From the NCBI RefSeq assembly GCF_000003815.2, contig NC_049995.1:4465237-4529236 (forward strand): DNA of 64,000 bases, written 5' to 3'. The stretch comes from Branchiostoma floridae. Taxonomy: Eukaryota; Chordata; Leptocardii; Amphioxiformes; Branchiostomatidae. The translations under genes and the position numbers were made by a program. The notes below the pieces were generated by a model. It saw nothing but the letters and a program-made list of their open reading frames with translations. It was not told where the DNA came from and did not search any database. Of this stretch, positions 36,701 to 46,353 are shown one piece after another; position 1 is the first letter of the stretch; the number at the start of each line of letters is the position of its first letter.

Positions 36701-39700
36701 GGCAGGGTGGTAGAAATAGCAAATACCCCCAGACTTTTTTTTCACTTTCTTGATAGAGGCCTTAAAATTTATGATATTTAGGGTTTTTGGTCATTTTTAG
36801 ACAAAATATGTATATTTTGGGCCCCTGTGCCCTGGAATTACAAGCTAATGACCTGAAATTTGGTACAGAGGTGCATTAGACATATGAGCACAGAAAACCA
36901 TCAACACTTTCTTCATAGATCACTTAAAAAATTAGTTATTTTAGGGTTTTTGGCCATTTTTGACTAAAAATGTATATTGTTGGCTCCTATGCCCTTGTAT
37001 TAAAACCAAATGACCTGAAATTTGGTACATAGGTGCGTTTGACATATGACCACAGAACCCCATCAACGCTTTATTCATTGTTAACTCCAAAAATGAGTTA
37101 TTTTAGGTTTTTTGGCCATTTTTGACTAAAAATGTATATTTATTGCTCCTATGCCCTTGTATAGAAACCAAATGACCTGAAATTTGGTACAGAGGTGCAT
37201 TGAACATATGCTCACAGGACCCCATTGACACTTTCTTCATAGATCACCTCAGAAATTAGTTATTTTGGGGTTTTCAGTCATTTTTGACTAAAAATGTATA
37301 TTTTTGGCCCCTATACCCTTGTATGTAAACCAAATGGCCTGAAATTTGGTATAGAGGTGCATTGGACATATGACAACAGGACCCCATCAACACTTTCTTC
37401 ATAGAGCACTTATAAAATGAGTTATTTTGGGATTTTTAGCCATTTTTGTCTAAAAATGTATATTTTTGTCATATATGCCCTTGTAATGAAACCAAATGAC
37501 CAAAAACTCGGCATGAAGGTGTGTAGGACAAGTGCCCACAGTACTATTACTTCAAATTGTTGAATTTTGGGATTTTTTCAAGGATGAAGATGGATTGCAA
37601 TATGCTGTATTTGCTCCTAAGCAAATGTCGGCCTTTCTAGTTTTTCCTTTGTTTCTTCTCCTCCTGTCAAATCTTCAAATGGGAATAACTTTTTTATTTT
37701 TCGACCAAATGACCTGAAATTTGGCAGGGTGGTAGAAATAGCAAATACCCCCAGACGTTTTTTTCACTTTATTGATAGAGGCCTTAGAATTTATGATATT
37801 TAGGGTTTTTGGTCATTTTTAGACAAAATATGTATATTTTGGGCCCCTGTGCCCTGGTATTACAAGCTAATGACCTGAAATTTGGTACAGAGGTGCATTG
37901 GACATATGAGTACAGAAAACCATCAACACTTTCTTCATAGATCACTTCAAAAATGAGTTGTTTTAGGGTTTTTGGCCATTTTTGACTAAAAATGTCTATT
38001 TTTGGCTCCTGTGCCCTTGTATTAAAACCAAATGACCTGAAATTTGGTACATAGGTGCGTTTGACATATGACCACAGAACCCCATCAACGCTTTATTCAT
38101 TGTTTACTTCAAAAAAGAGTTATTTTAGGGGTTTTGGCCATTTTTGACTAAAAATGTCTATTTTTTGCTCCTATGCCCTTGTATAGAAACCAACTGACCT
38201 GAAATTTGGTACATAGGTGCGTTTGACATATGACCACAGAACCCCATCAACGCTTTATTCATTGTTTACTTCAAAAAAGAGTTATTTTAGGGTTTTTGGC
38301 CATTTTTGACTAAAAATGTATATTTTTTGCTCCTATGCCCTTGTATAGGGCTTATTCACGTGACGTCATCACCCCTTGTCCCTGTCCGCCGCCATCTTGG
38401 GGTCCATGCGCTACAGTACGGCGATGTACAGCGTGGGTCTCTAAATGTCCGAAGAAAGTGAAGTGTGTTGCACGATGTTTGACTATACAAAGAGCCTAAA
38501 ACCTCAAGTCTTATTTTCACGACATAAATCGGGTGGAAATTACCCATTTTGGATCAGTGAGGAAAAGTTTGACCCGCGGCGGATGCCCGAGCACGGCAAC
38601 AGCGACAGACAGGGGAGTATTTGATAGTGATTGTGGGTGGCAGGGCCGACTTTTTACACACAAAATCAGTTCAAAGCGAACGTGTTAGTGTCACCAGACC
38701 TACAAGTTACAACCACGTAATATCTGAACAGGTACAAAAACAAATGTTAACGTTAATAGAGATCGGGTTGACAGAGCAGAAGGTGCGTTATGATCGGAAA
38801 AGTTCCGAAGTCTCATATGCATGCAAAGACGGGAACGCGACTGTGGGGCGGGTTAGGTTTAGGTTGCTGTTCACAAACACTGTGATAGTCGGTAGAGTTG
38901 TATTAAATTTGTTTCATAGAAATTCTTCACATATCACTGGAGACATGTTCTTCCTATCATTTCTTCTTTTCGCCGTTTGTCCGCCTCTTTTTTGCCCTTC
39001 CTGCTTTAGTAATTAGTGGATGTATTTACGTTGTGCCGGAGTAGGCACCCACGTCGACCGTCGTTGAAAATTATCTGGCCCATCGTTTACTGCCTTGTCT
39101 AGATAAAAAATGTGTACTACACACCTTGGTTCTCAAAATTATACTGGTAAGATCAGCTCTACATATGGCAGAAACCCACATTTGTTGCCGAGTCGTAACA
39201 CTAGTTTTTCCCCGGCTTTGCTTGTTATTACACGAGAAACGCGAAACAAATTTTACTGTTACCCGATGAATGTAGGCTTTACCAGTGCTAGACTTACTTC
39301 CTACCACAGGACAGCACATGGTGATTATGAGCCTAAACGTTTTGAAGGGAAATTGTGCGTTGCATAAGAAATATTTTCAACTTTTACGGAGAGTTGCATA
39401 GCAAGCCGCTGTGAGCCGCGCTCAAAGTGGACCCCAAAATGGCCGACTTCGCTTGTTGCTAGGGGGTAGATCACGTGACTGAATAAGCCCTATACAAACC
39501 AAATGACCTGAAATTTGGTACAGAGGTGCATTGAACATATGCTCACAGGACCCCATTGGAACTTTCTTCATAGATCACTTCAAAAATTAGTTATTTTAGG
39601 GTTTTCCGTCATTTTTGACTAAAAATGTATATTTTTGGCTTCTATGCCCTTGTATGTAAACCAAATGACCTGAAATTTGGTACAAAGGTAAATTGGACAT

Positions 39701-42700
39701 ATGACAACAGGACCCCATCAACACTTTCTTCATAGAGCCCTTATAAAATGAGTTATTTTGGGATTTTTAGCCATTTTTAACTAAAAAATGTATATTTTTG
39801 GCTCCTATGCCCTTATGTTGAAACCAAATGACCTAAAATTCGGCATGAAGGTGTGTAGGACAAGTGCCAACAGTACTTCATTTTCCCTTTGAGCAAACAT
39901 TACTTCAAATTGTTGAATTTGGGGATTTTTTCAAGGATGAAGATGGATTGCAATATGCTGTATTTGCTCCTAAGCAAATGTCGGCCTTTCTAGTTTATAA
40001 TTTAATTTTCAGTATCAAGATATGGTAATATATGTTGAGAAAGAGAGTATGATAGCATTGCTGTATCTTTGGTTTGTTTGCCTTGAAGTCTTAAAAAATG
40101 ATAACAATTATGTAATGATAGTAAATAGAATTATGAATGATTTTAGTACATTTTTCTTTGAGAAAACTTTGATAAAATTCAGTGAAATAAAAAGGCATAC
40201 ATAGTTTGTACTTTGTTTGAAAGCGTCTTGCACACTTGACCTTGTTTAAAAAAGTAAAAAAGACTAACACAACCTTTTCTCTCTTTTTTTTCTACTAGGT
40301 TCTTGATGACCCAACAGGGAACAGCTTTGTGGAAAATCCATATCCTTTATTTTGTGTAAATTTTGCATAAAGAGAGTTCCTTTGTTTGAGTGACATAATT
40401 GTCGTATGCACCTTCTATGCCTTGAAAACCAGGCTTGGAAGGCAGAAAGTTCTGTCCAAATTTGCTAAAAGAATTATTCTCAAATTGCACACTCTAGATT
40501 TCAGTGCCACAGACTTCACTATCACGGACTTTGTTATACTTCAAGTCAGTTTGAATGTGTGGCCCATGGAAGTAACTGAACTGTAAGTGAACAAATATTG
40601 ATGTAACGTTCCACACTGTTGACTATAGATGTCCTACGTTAAAGAAGACTATTATAATACAAGTCTGTCTCAAGGACCTGCCCCTCTGAGAAGAAAAGTG
40701 GCTTTGTTAGGATGGACAAAATTTTCACCCTGTCCTTCCAAAATATCTGGTCTTCAGGCTTTAATGAAAATATTTTTTTTGTAAGCTTAACATAGAGGGT
40801 TCAAGAACAAAAATCAACAACGTAGACTCACAAGCAGTGCGTTAGATGGAAAAAATTAAAAGCCGGAAACAGACCTTCTCCCATATTATCTACCTATAAG
40901 GTACTAGTATTTGTTAAAAATGTATTACTTTATTTTCATTAAACTGTTCCTTGACAGTCTTACATTTGCTCCTTCTCAAGACAAGAGTGTGACATTAGTT
41001 CACTACCCCAGAACAAGAGAACAGAACATTCAAATTGGACTGCAGGTCAGCTCTTACTGTCTTGTTTCTTCAACCTTTTCAAGCTTTTTCAAACAAACTT
41101 GTAAATATTTTCATTAAAAAAAAAGATATACATGTAGAAATGAGATGCAAAATTGATTGGGAAGAGCTTTATTGTTGTTAGCTTGGTTACACAAACTTTC
41201 TGATACTTTCTTTGCTGTATTTCTATTCATTATGGATGTATCTAATTCTTTTAGAATGTAAAATGAAAACATTGATAATGCCTGTTTGATTATGCCATAA
41301 GATGTTATAACCATTGTTTGTCCATAATAGCCTGAAAATGAACCTTCAGAAGAAGCACCAACAGCTGGAGAAGCTGCAGAAGATGGAGAAGCAGAAAATC
41401 TGGCAGATGAGGTTAGCATTAACACATTATATATAGACATGTACATGTACACATTTACATCTAACCTACTCTCACTGGTTCCTTTGACTTCCTCTCACTT
41501 ATTTGTATTTTATGTATGTATGTAAATGTATGATTAGTTAAAATCAGTTTTACGAAGGCTGTAAGGCATATAAATATAATTGATTGTGATCATTGTCTTC
41601 TTTCAAGACAGGTAGTGTACATAACGTTATATTACATAGATGCTAATCTTACACATTAATACAGCATGTTTGCCCTGTTGTTCCCACAGGTTCTGTGTTT
41701 CAACACCAACTGTCCCAACTGTCAGAGTCCTGTTCCGACCAACATGAAAGTAGTCGGTATCCTTTAAGATAGAAAGCAATCTAGGCTTTTTTTAGCAGGT
41801 TAGGCCACACTGACTTAATTAAGAAATGTGTAGCATAAATGTCATTCAGTTGGAAAAAAAAGACATAAGTTTTTTATTTATGATTGACTGTCAGTCATTC
41901 CCAACACTCCGGGTATAACACATGTGATATACTGTTACAGTAATTAGTAAATGGGGCACTTAAATTTATTACTTTTAAGCTAAAAACAAACTTGAACAGC
42001 CTTTTCTTGGTTGAAGTTATGTTGTAGGTAATGAAATCTAACAAGCCACATGTTTCTGGTGTCAATGTTACATTGTATTTTGACTTCCTTTTACCATACA
42101 AATCCTTCACCATACCACCAGACATCCCCTATTTCAAGCAGGTCATTGTCATGGCTACGACCTGTGACAGATGTGGCCACAGGTCAAACGAGGTCAAATC
42201 TGCCTCAGGAGTGGGAGAGAAGGGCCGTCGGATGACCTTGAACATGACTGACCCGAGTGACCTGACAAGGGATGTGCTAAAGGTTGGTAGAAAGTCTCAG
42301 TATTAGACTGAAAATGCACTCCCTCTCCCCAAAATAACACATAGTATGAAAATATATTTCGTTCTGTTGTCTTTTTATATTTGTCACAAACGTTTTGACA
42401 GATACTGTACATACATTTGTACATAGACTCGGAAGTAAATGCTGTTTTTAGGGAGTAAAATGTAATGTATAAAAGCCATCCAAATTGGTCCAATGGAGTA
42501 GGCTGTTTCAAATAGTGTCACACCCCACTGTTTCAATATTCTAACCATTTTTTGCTCATTTGAAGAAGAAAAGGATTTCCTTATTATACTTTAGATTCTA
42601 TGTATACCACAACTGTTCTTATTGCACTTGTACCAAATTGCCATGGCTTTTGGCCACTTGCAAGTGATTTAGAAGATGCAATAAGGCAATGTTTCTGACT

Positions 42701-44838
42701 TGTCAAGATCTTTATTTTGTCCCCTGTATTGTCCAGTCGGAGACGTGTACTGTCTGTATCCCTGAACTTGACTTTGAGCTGAGCCTCAGCTATGGAATCG
42801 GGGGCAAGTTCACCACGCTGGAGGGGCTCATCATTAACATCAAGGAACAGGTCGGTATAACATTATAGAAAAATGCTAACAATTTATAATCGTCTGTATA
42901 ACCTTTTTTAGACAGTCCTTTTCTTGTCAAATGACGTAATCATACTTTTAGATAATGCCAACCAGACATGCCAGGTGGTTGGACTCAGACTTTCAAGAAA
43001 TTTCCTAGTGTCTTAAGTACATGAATGAAGGGATGAATGAATGAATGAATGAATGAATGAAGGGATGAATGAATGAATGAATGAATGAATGAATGAATGA
43101 ATGAATGAATGAATGAACTTTATTGCTCAACAGCTGTTATGAAGTACTGTATTCCTACACTATAAAGATATAGCATTAATGGTTTGTTTATGGTGTATAT
43201 CATATGTCTAGCCCCAGCCAAGTGTCAAATTACAAGTTCACTTCATTGCGCATCTTAAAGGTATACAGGATTAATCTTGTCATTTCTTACACAGCTGGAG
43301 AAAAATGCCTTCTCCCTCGGAGACAGTTCCACGGCCACGGACAATAACAAGATGAAAGACTTCTTGGCAAAGCTGGCTGAGGTGTGTGTAATTTTGATAC
43401 AGTACCCGTTTTCTTATATCATTTCTTCATCCTTCATCCCTCTTTCCTTCCTACCTCCCTTGTGTTGTCTGTACCCCCTCTGATGGTACGAAGTACCCCC
43501 CATAGTGTTTGTGCATCCAAGTGTCTGTTCACAATGTAGTGTCTGTACCAGGGCTCTAGCCAGCTCGAAATTTTTTTCCGTCAGCCAATTCTCATTGTTG
43601 CGAAAACACTATTCCAGGTACTAGAAAGACTGAACTGAGACCTTGAAAAACGGGTTTTAATGAAATAATCGTATGCGAAAGGGCACCGACACACTTCGTC
43701 AACAATAATAACAATAGCAAAACAAACAGTGTGTGGCTTTTACGGCCTTTGACGGCGTCCCCAAGCCGTCTGTAGCTTCCACCAAGGATTTTTGTCCGTC
43801 AAGGTTGATGGATTGGTTTTAAAAATTTTCCGTCACGCGCAGCAAATTTCCGTCAAATGACGGAAAAACGGACGCTGGCTAGAGCCCTGGTCTCTAGCCC
43901 CTTGTGGCCTCCCTCCCATTTGGTATGTTGGGCATAGAAAGGTCAAGGTCAATTTTAGGTCCCCTGGTATGTGACCTTGGTGCTGCAACAGGCTTCCTTT
44001 TTTTTGTATCTTTTGACCTTGACGTGTATACTATGGTCTTGTTTTAGATTGCAGAGGGAAAGACACTGGTTCACATCGTGCTGGACGACCCTGCTGGTAA
44101 CAGCTACATACAGGTAAAACTTACTAGATACTATTTTCGGAGATTGCTGAATATTCTTAGGCCCAATGTGACAGTTTAAAGAATAACTGAAATGAGATCT
44201 CCTGTATTTTTCACACAAATATTTGATCTTTTCTGAAGACATTGATGTAATTTTCAAATGAATTGTCAGAGGAGAAGTTGTTAAAACGGCGATCTAAAAA
44301 TGCCACCTCTGTGCTCTTTGGAAGGAATAATTAGGAACAGGCCGTGACGTCACGATGATGAATCCCTATCAGCTATTTTGGCTGCCTATGGGAGTAACGT
44401 ACATTTTGAGGGACCCATATCTTACAAAGCGTAATTCAAAGAAAGTATGCTCGATTTTTACATTTAGTGACCTTCCATGTAGCAATCAAAAGATCTGACC
44501 AACAGGGCCTCTAAATAATCTCTCCTTGGGTTATAAACTCACTGGATAATAAGCTTCTTAATTCACAACCAGGATCTACATCAGTACATGTATACAGTCA
44601 AGAGTACACCAATGATGACTAGCTCCTTCACAAGCAAAATTCTGTTGCATTTCATATTTTGTGTTCATTAATGTCGCTTGTTGCATTAACAGCAAAAACA
44701 AAAATTTGTTTGCAGAATGTTTATGCTCCCGATCCCGACCCTGAACTTGTCGTGGAGGATTACGAAAGAAATCAAGAACAGAACGAAGACCTGGGATTGA
44801 ACCAGATGAAGACAGAAAACTACGAAGAAGACAATTGA
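30734..44838 (+). CDS. ZPR1: Zinc finger protein ZPR1, complete, 14 exons, 454 aa
   Basis: ZPR1 binds eEF1A (assisting its biogenesis) and, in vertebrates, SMN and receptor tyrosine kinases, shuttling between cytoplasm and nucleolus. Exons: 30734-30865, 32412-32573, 33134-33224, 33832-33902, 34043-34129, 40299-40339, 40964-41045, 41331-41411, 41690-41756, 42122-42282, 42737-42850, 43295-43381, 44048-44113, 44716-44838. All phases agree. The duplicated ZPR1 architecture is intact: C4 finger 1 LCMNC...CPHC (residues 38-70), then IPELDFEVP and [13 protein letters not shown]; finger 2 NCPNC...CDRCGHR (about 257-289), then [17 protein letters not shown] and [16 protein letters not shown]. Length is close to human (about 459). 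An acidic linker (exon 8) separates the halves. Start ATG has an AACATGG context. Introns 6 and 9 are U12-type; intron 5 is swollen by satellite DNA. Confidence 0.96.
32774..33050. mobile_element. hAT-like short TIR element in ZPR1 intron 2
   Basis: Begins TAGGGTTGGACAAGT and ends ACTTGCCAACCCTA; CACTTGCC/GGCAAGT motifs recur inside in both orientations. About 277 bp, no ORF. Target duplication not clean. It sits 83 bp before the acceptor of ZPR1 exon 3. Confidence 0.6.
33553..33780. mobile_element. Short TIR element in ZPR1 intron 3
   Basis: Left TTACTGTAATTC and right GAATTACAGTA are complementary. The interior holds GTTCACGGTTTTCACTGTGA and GTAACGTGAAC motifs that pair with each other. 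Ends about 50 bp before the acceptor of exon 4. Relic, low coding potential. Confidence 0.5.
34286..34365. repeat. Tandem 42-bp palindromic unit, two copies
   Basis: Two head-to-tail copies of a near-palindrome with arms ATATTGCAATCC and GGATTGCAATAT around ATACATAGTATG. Each unit can form a cruciform. Found at the start of the first higher-order satellite unit. Confidence 0.9.
35406..35532. repeat. Tandem 42-bp palindromic unit, three copies
   Basis: Three copies of the same ATATTGCAATCC...GGATTGCAATAT unit at the boundary between the first and second higher-order units. Copy number differs from 34286 (two), 36580 (one, with a deletion) and 37640 (none), so it changes quickly. Confidence 0.9.
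36580..36620. repeat. Single, partly deleted 42-bp palindromic unit
   Basis: One copy of the palindromic unit at the start of the third higher-order satellite unit; the central GTATGGGATTG is shortened to GTATGGATG, weakening the right arm. Confidence 0.8.
38348..39490. mobile_element. 1.14-kb TIR element inserted in the satellite, TATA target duplication
   Basis: Starts GGGCTTATTCACGTGACGTC and ends with ATCACGTGACTGAATAAGCCC. The flanks are the same satellite monomer, broken at CCCTTGTATA and resuming TATACAAACC, giving a 4-bp TATA (or 2-bp TA) duplication. Subterminal pieces also pair (CCATCTTGGGGTCCA against TGGACCCCAAAATGG). An internal ORF of 131 codons (38621-39016) resembles nothing I know, so the superfamily is unassigned. 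Confidence 0.85.
39491..39995. repeat. Satellite array (right part)
   Basis: Continuation of the 34278-38347 array after the inserted element: three monomers, then the unit-end segment CAAATTGTTGAATTTGGGG and GCTGTATTTGCTCCTAAGCA, which also closes the earlier higher-order units. Ends abruptly at CTTTCTAG near 39992. Confidence 0.9.
40340..40963 (+). other. U12-type AT-AC intron of ZPR1 (intron 6)
   Basis: The intron begins ATATCCTTT, the exact U12 5' splice consensus, and ends AC at 40963. A branch-site match TTCCTTGAC lies at 40948-40956, a few bases upstream. The AT-AC junction joins AATCC to ATTTGCTCC and yields the conserved NP-x-AP order of ZPR1 in frame; a GT-AG alternative breaks the frame. 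Confidence 0.88.
41757..42121 (+). other. U12-type GT-AG intron of ZPR1 (intron 9)
   Basis: The intron begins GTATCCTTT, the U12-type GT variant, and ends CCACCAG. A branch-like ATCCTTCAC sits about 13 bases before the acceptor, and there is no long polypyrimidine tract. The junction produces NMKVV-D-IPYFK, matching the ZPR1 family. Confidence 0.8.
43023..43118. repeat. (GAAT)n microsatellite
   Basis: About 23 tetranucleotide repeats of the form GAATGAAT with two GGGAT interruptions near the start, in ZPR1 intron 11. Confidence 0.95.
43549..43889. mobile_element. Non-autonomous hAT-like element, ZPR1 intron 12
   Basis: Begins CAGGGCTCTAGCCAGC and ends GCTGGCTAGAGCCCTG, perfect complements. 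The flanking 8-mers GTCTGTAC and GTCTCTAG are similar, as expected for a decayed 8-bp hAT target duplication. The interior repeats CCGTCA motifs. No transposase. Confidence 0.75.
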
Positions 44839-46353
44839 TGAAAATCTTACAAAAAAAATCAAACATTTATGTACAAGATTCATCTTGTCACCACAGTACT
44901 ATGATCGAAGGAAGAGAAATGATTTTAATTACTATCTTTTATTTACCTTACCCCACTACTAAACATTTGGTTATTACTGAGAGGCCACCAGAGCTATAGA
45001 TTAGAGTGTCTCAGAAAAGCACAGTTGGAAAGATGTCTCAGAAAAGAGATTTCTGCACAGGAACTGCATGATTTATATTGTTGAGTTGTAGAAAACATCA
45101 GTGTGATACCAAGTCTTGTGAAATGAAATAAGATTTAGATTTATTAATTGTCAAGTTACTGAAAACACAATAATGATACCATATCCTGTGACATGGCTGA
45201 AATTGGTTTAGTTTATTGCAAATACATGCCCATGGGCTAATTGCAAGCACAAGCAAAGCATCACATATGGTACTGGAAAATAACGTACACTTAATGTTAT
45301 ACTACATTCTAACATATACATGTTGCTAGTTTTGTTTGGTTTGACTTCTGCTGAGATTGCACTGTCAAGGTTTTGGAACCAATGGTGAGATACAAAGTCC
45401 TACCACATGTATGAATTGTCCAGTTAAGTTGCCAAGAACATCAGTATGATATCCAAGTAAGTTTTCCTTGCCTTATTTTCAATAGGTCATCAGAAAGATT
45501 TGATAGTGCTAAGTGTTATAATACTAAGTTTAGTTTAAACATGATTTTGACAATATATTGGTGAGACCACACTTTTGAGTTGGGATGAAGTTTTCAATAA
45601 TATGTGTATCAACACAGATGACAGTTTGTGATTAAACAGTATAACTTACATGTAAACCTGATATATGTCTGTGTCACTGTGCGTTTGTGTTCACAAGTGT
45701 ATGTTTGTGTACATGTGTGCATGCATGTGTCAATGCAAATCCGAAAGTCCCAACCCAAATAGACGTCTCTTTTATAAATGTTTTACTTGAATGAAAAATA
45801 TCTCATCTCACATATAAAATGAAAGGAGAACTCTAGGAGTAGTTTTTTTTTTCTGGAGATAAGTCCAAAAAGTTAAAAGCACATCAAAACTTGTTGATCA
45901 CGCAATATCGCTTACTTAGATATTGATTGTCGCTGAAAGTCCTGGAGGGCCATATTTCAACATACACGACACCCATTCATAATCACCATGAAAATGGAGG
46001 TATTGTTTTAGGTGTTTCCAGAGCAACAACAAAAGAACCTCTCTTGATGGATTTTGAAAGTGAAGTCAGGTGTTTCAGACATTCTGGTTATGACCCAACA
46101 AACAGGATTTAAAGACCTGCAGTTTCCATCAAAGCTATTGGGCCACAAAATAACTCAGCCAGTTTATGTGTCAAAACTCCTCATTGTAACATGGGGGCTT
46201 CATTTTCACTACAATTGACTCTTTGGTTTCTTGTAAAAGGAAACGCAGCAATCGGTAAACCTGATCCTCTACCTCATACCGCTACATTATGTGGGTAATC
46301 AAAGTACGGAAGCAGTTCCCTCTGGGAGGTACAGCACCGCCATCATCATCAAC
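44839..46353. other. ZPR1 3' flank and upstream part of the first BTB-Kelch duplication unit
   Basis: No gene. From about 45540 the sequence resembles the region from about 49690 (shared GATGAAGTTT, TATCAACACAGATGAC, GTTTGTGAT, TGTAAACC), which shows that the tandem duplication unit began near 45.5 kb rather than at the gene start. TG-rich repeats lie near 45665-45735. Confidence 0.6.

Larger units (their letters stand above)
34278..38347. repeat. Satellite array (left part), ~162-bp monomers in higher-order units
   Basis: Monomers of about 162 bp repeat the pattern GGGTTTTTGGCCATTTTTGA, TATTTTTGGCTCCTATGCCC, ATGACCTGAAATTTGGTAC, ACATATG..CACAG, TTCATAGATCACTTCAAAAA. A distinct segment (CTCCTGTCAAATCTTC, GGCAGGGTGGTAGAAAT, ACCCCCAGACGTTTTTTTCA) recurs near 34386, 35558, 36640 and 37663, defining higher-order units of about 1.0-1.2 kb. 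It lies in ZPR1 intron 5. ORFs within are repeat artefacts. Confidence 0.93.

Noticed and set aside
34177-36781. ORFs with repeated [12 protein letters not shown] segments
   Set aside because: Produced by the 42-bp palindromic units and satellite monomers; no conservation of frame between units.
38356-38547. Minus-strand ORF at the left end of the 1.14-kb element
   Set aside because: Lies over the inverted-repeat end; no recognisable transposase or THAP pattern, probably chance.
40340-40400. GT-AG alternative for ZPR1 intron 6 (donor GTAAAT at about 40357)
   Set aside because: It would add PYPLFC and shift the downstream frame away from the conserved APSQDKSV; the AT-AC junction keeps family order and frame.
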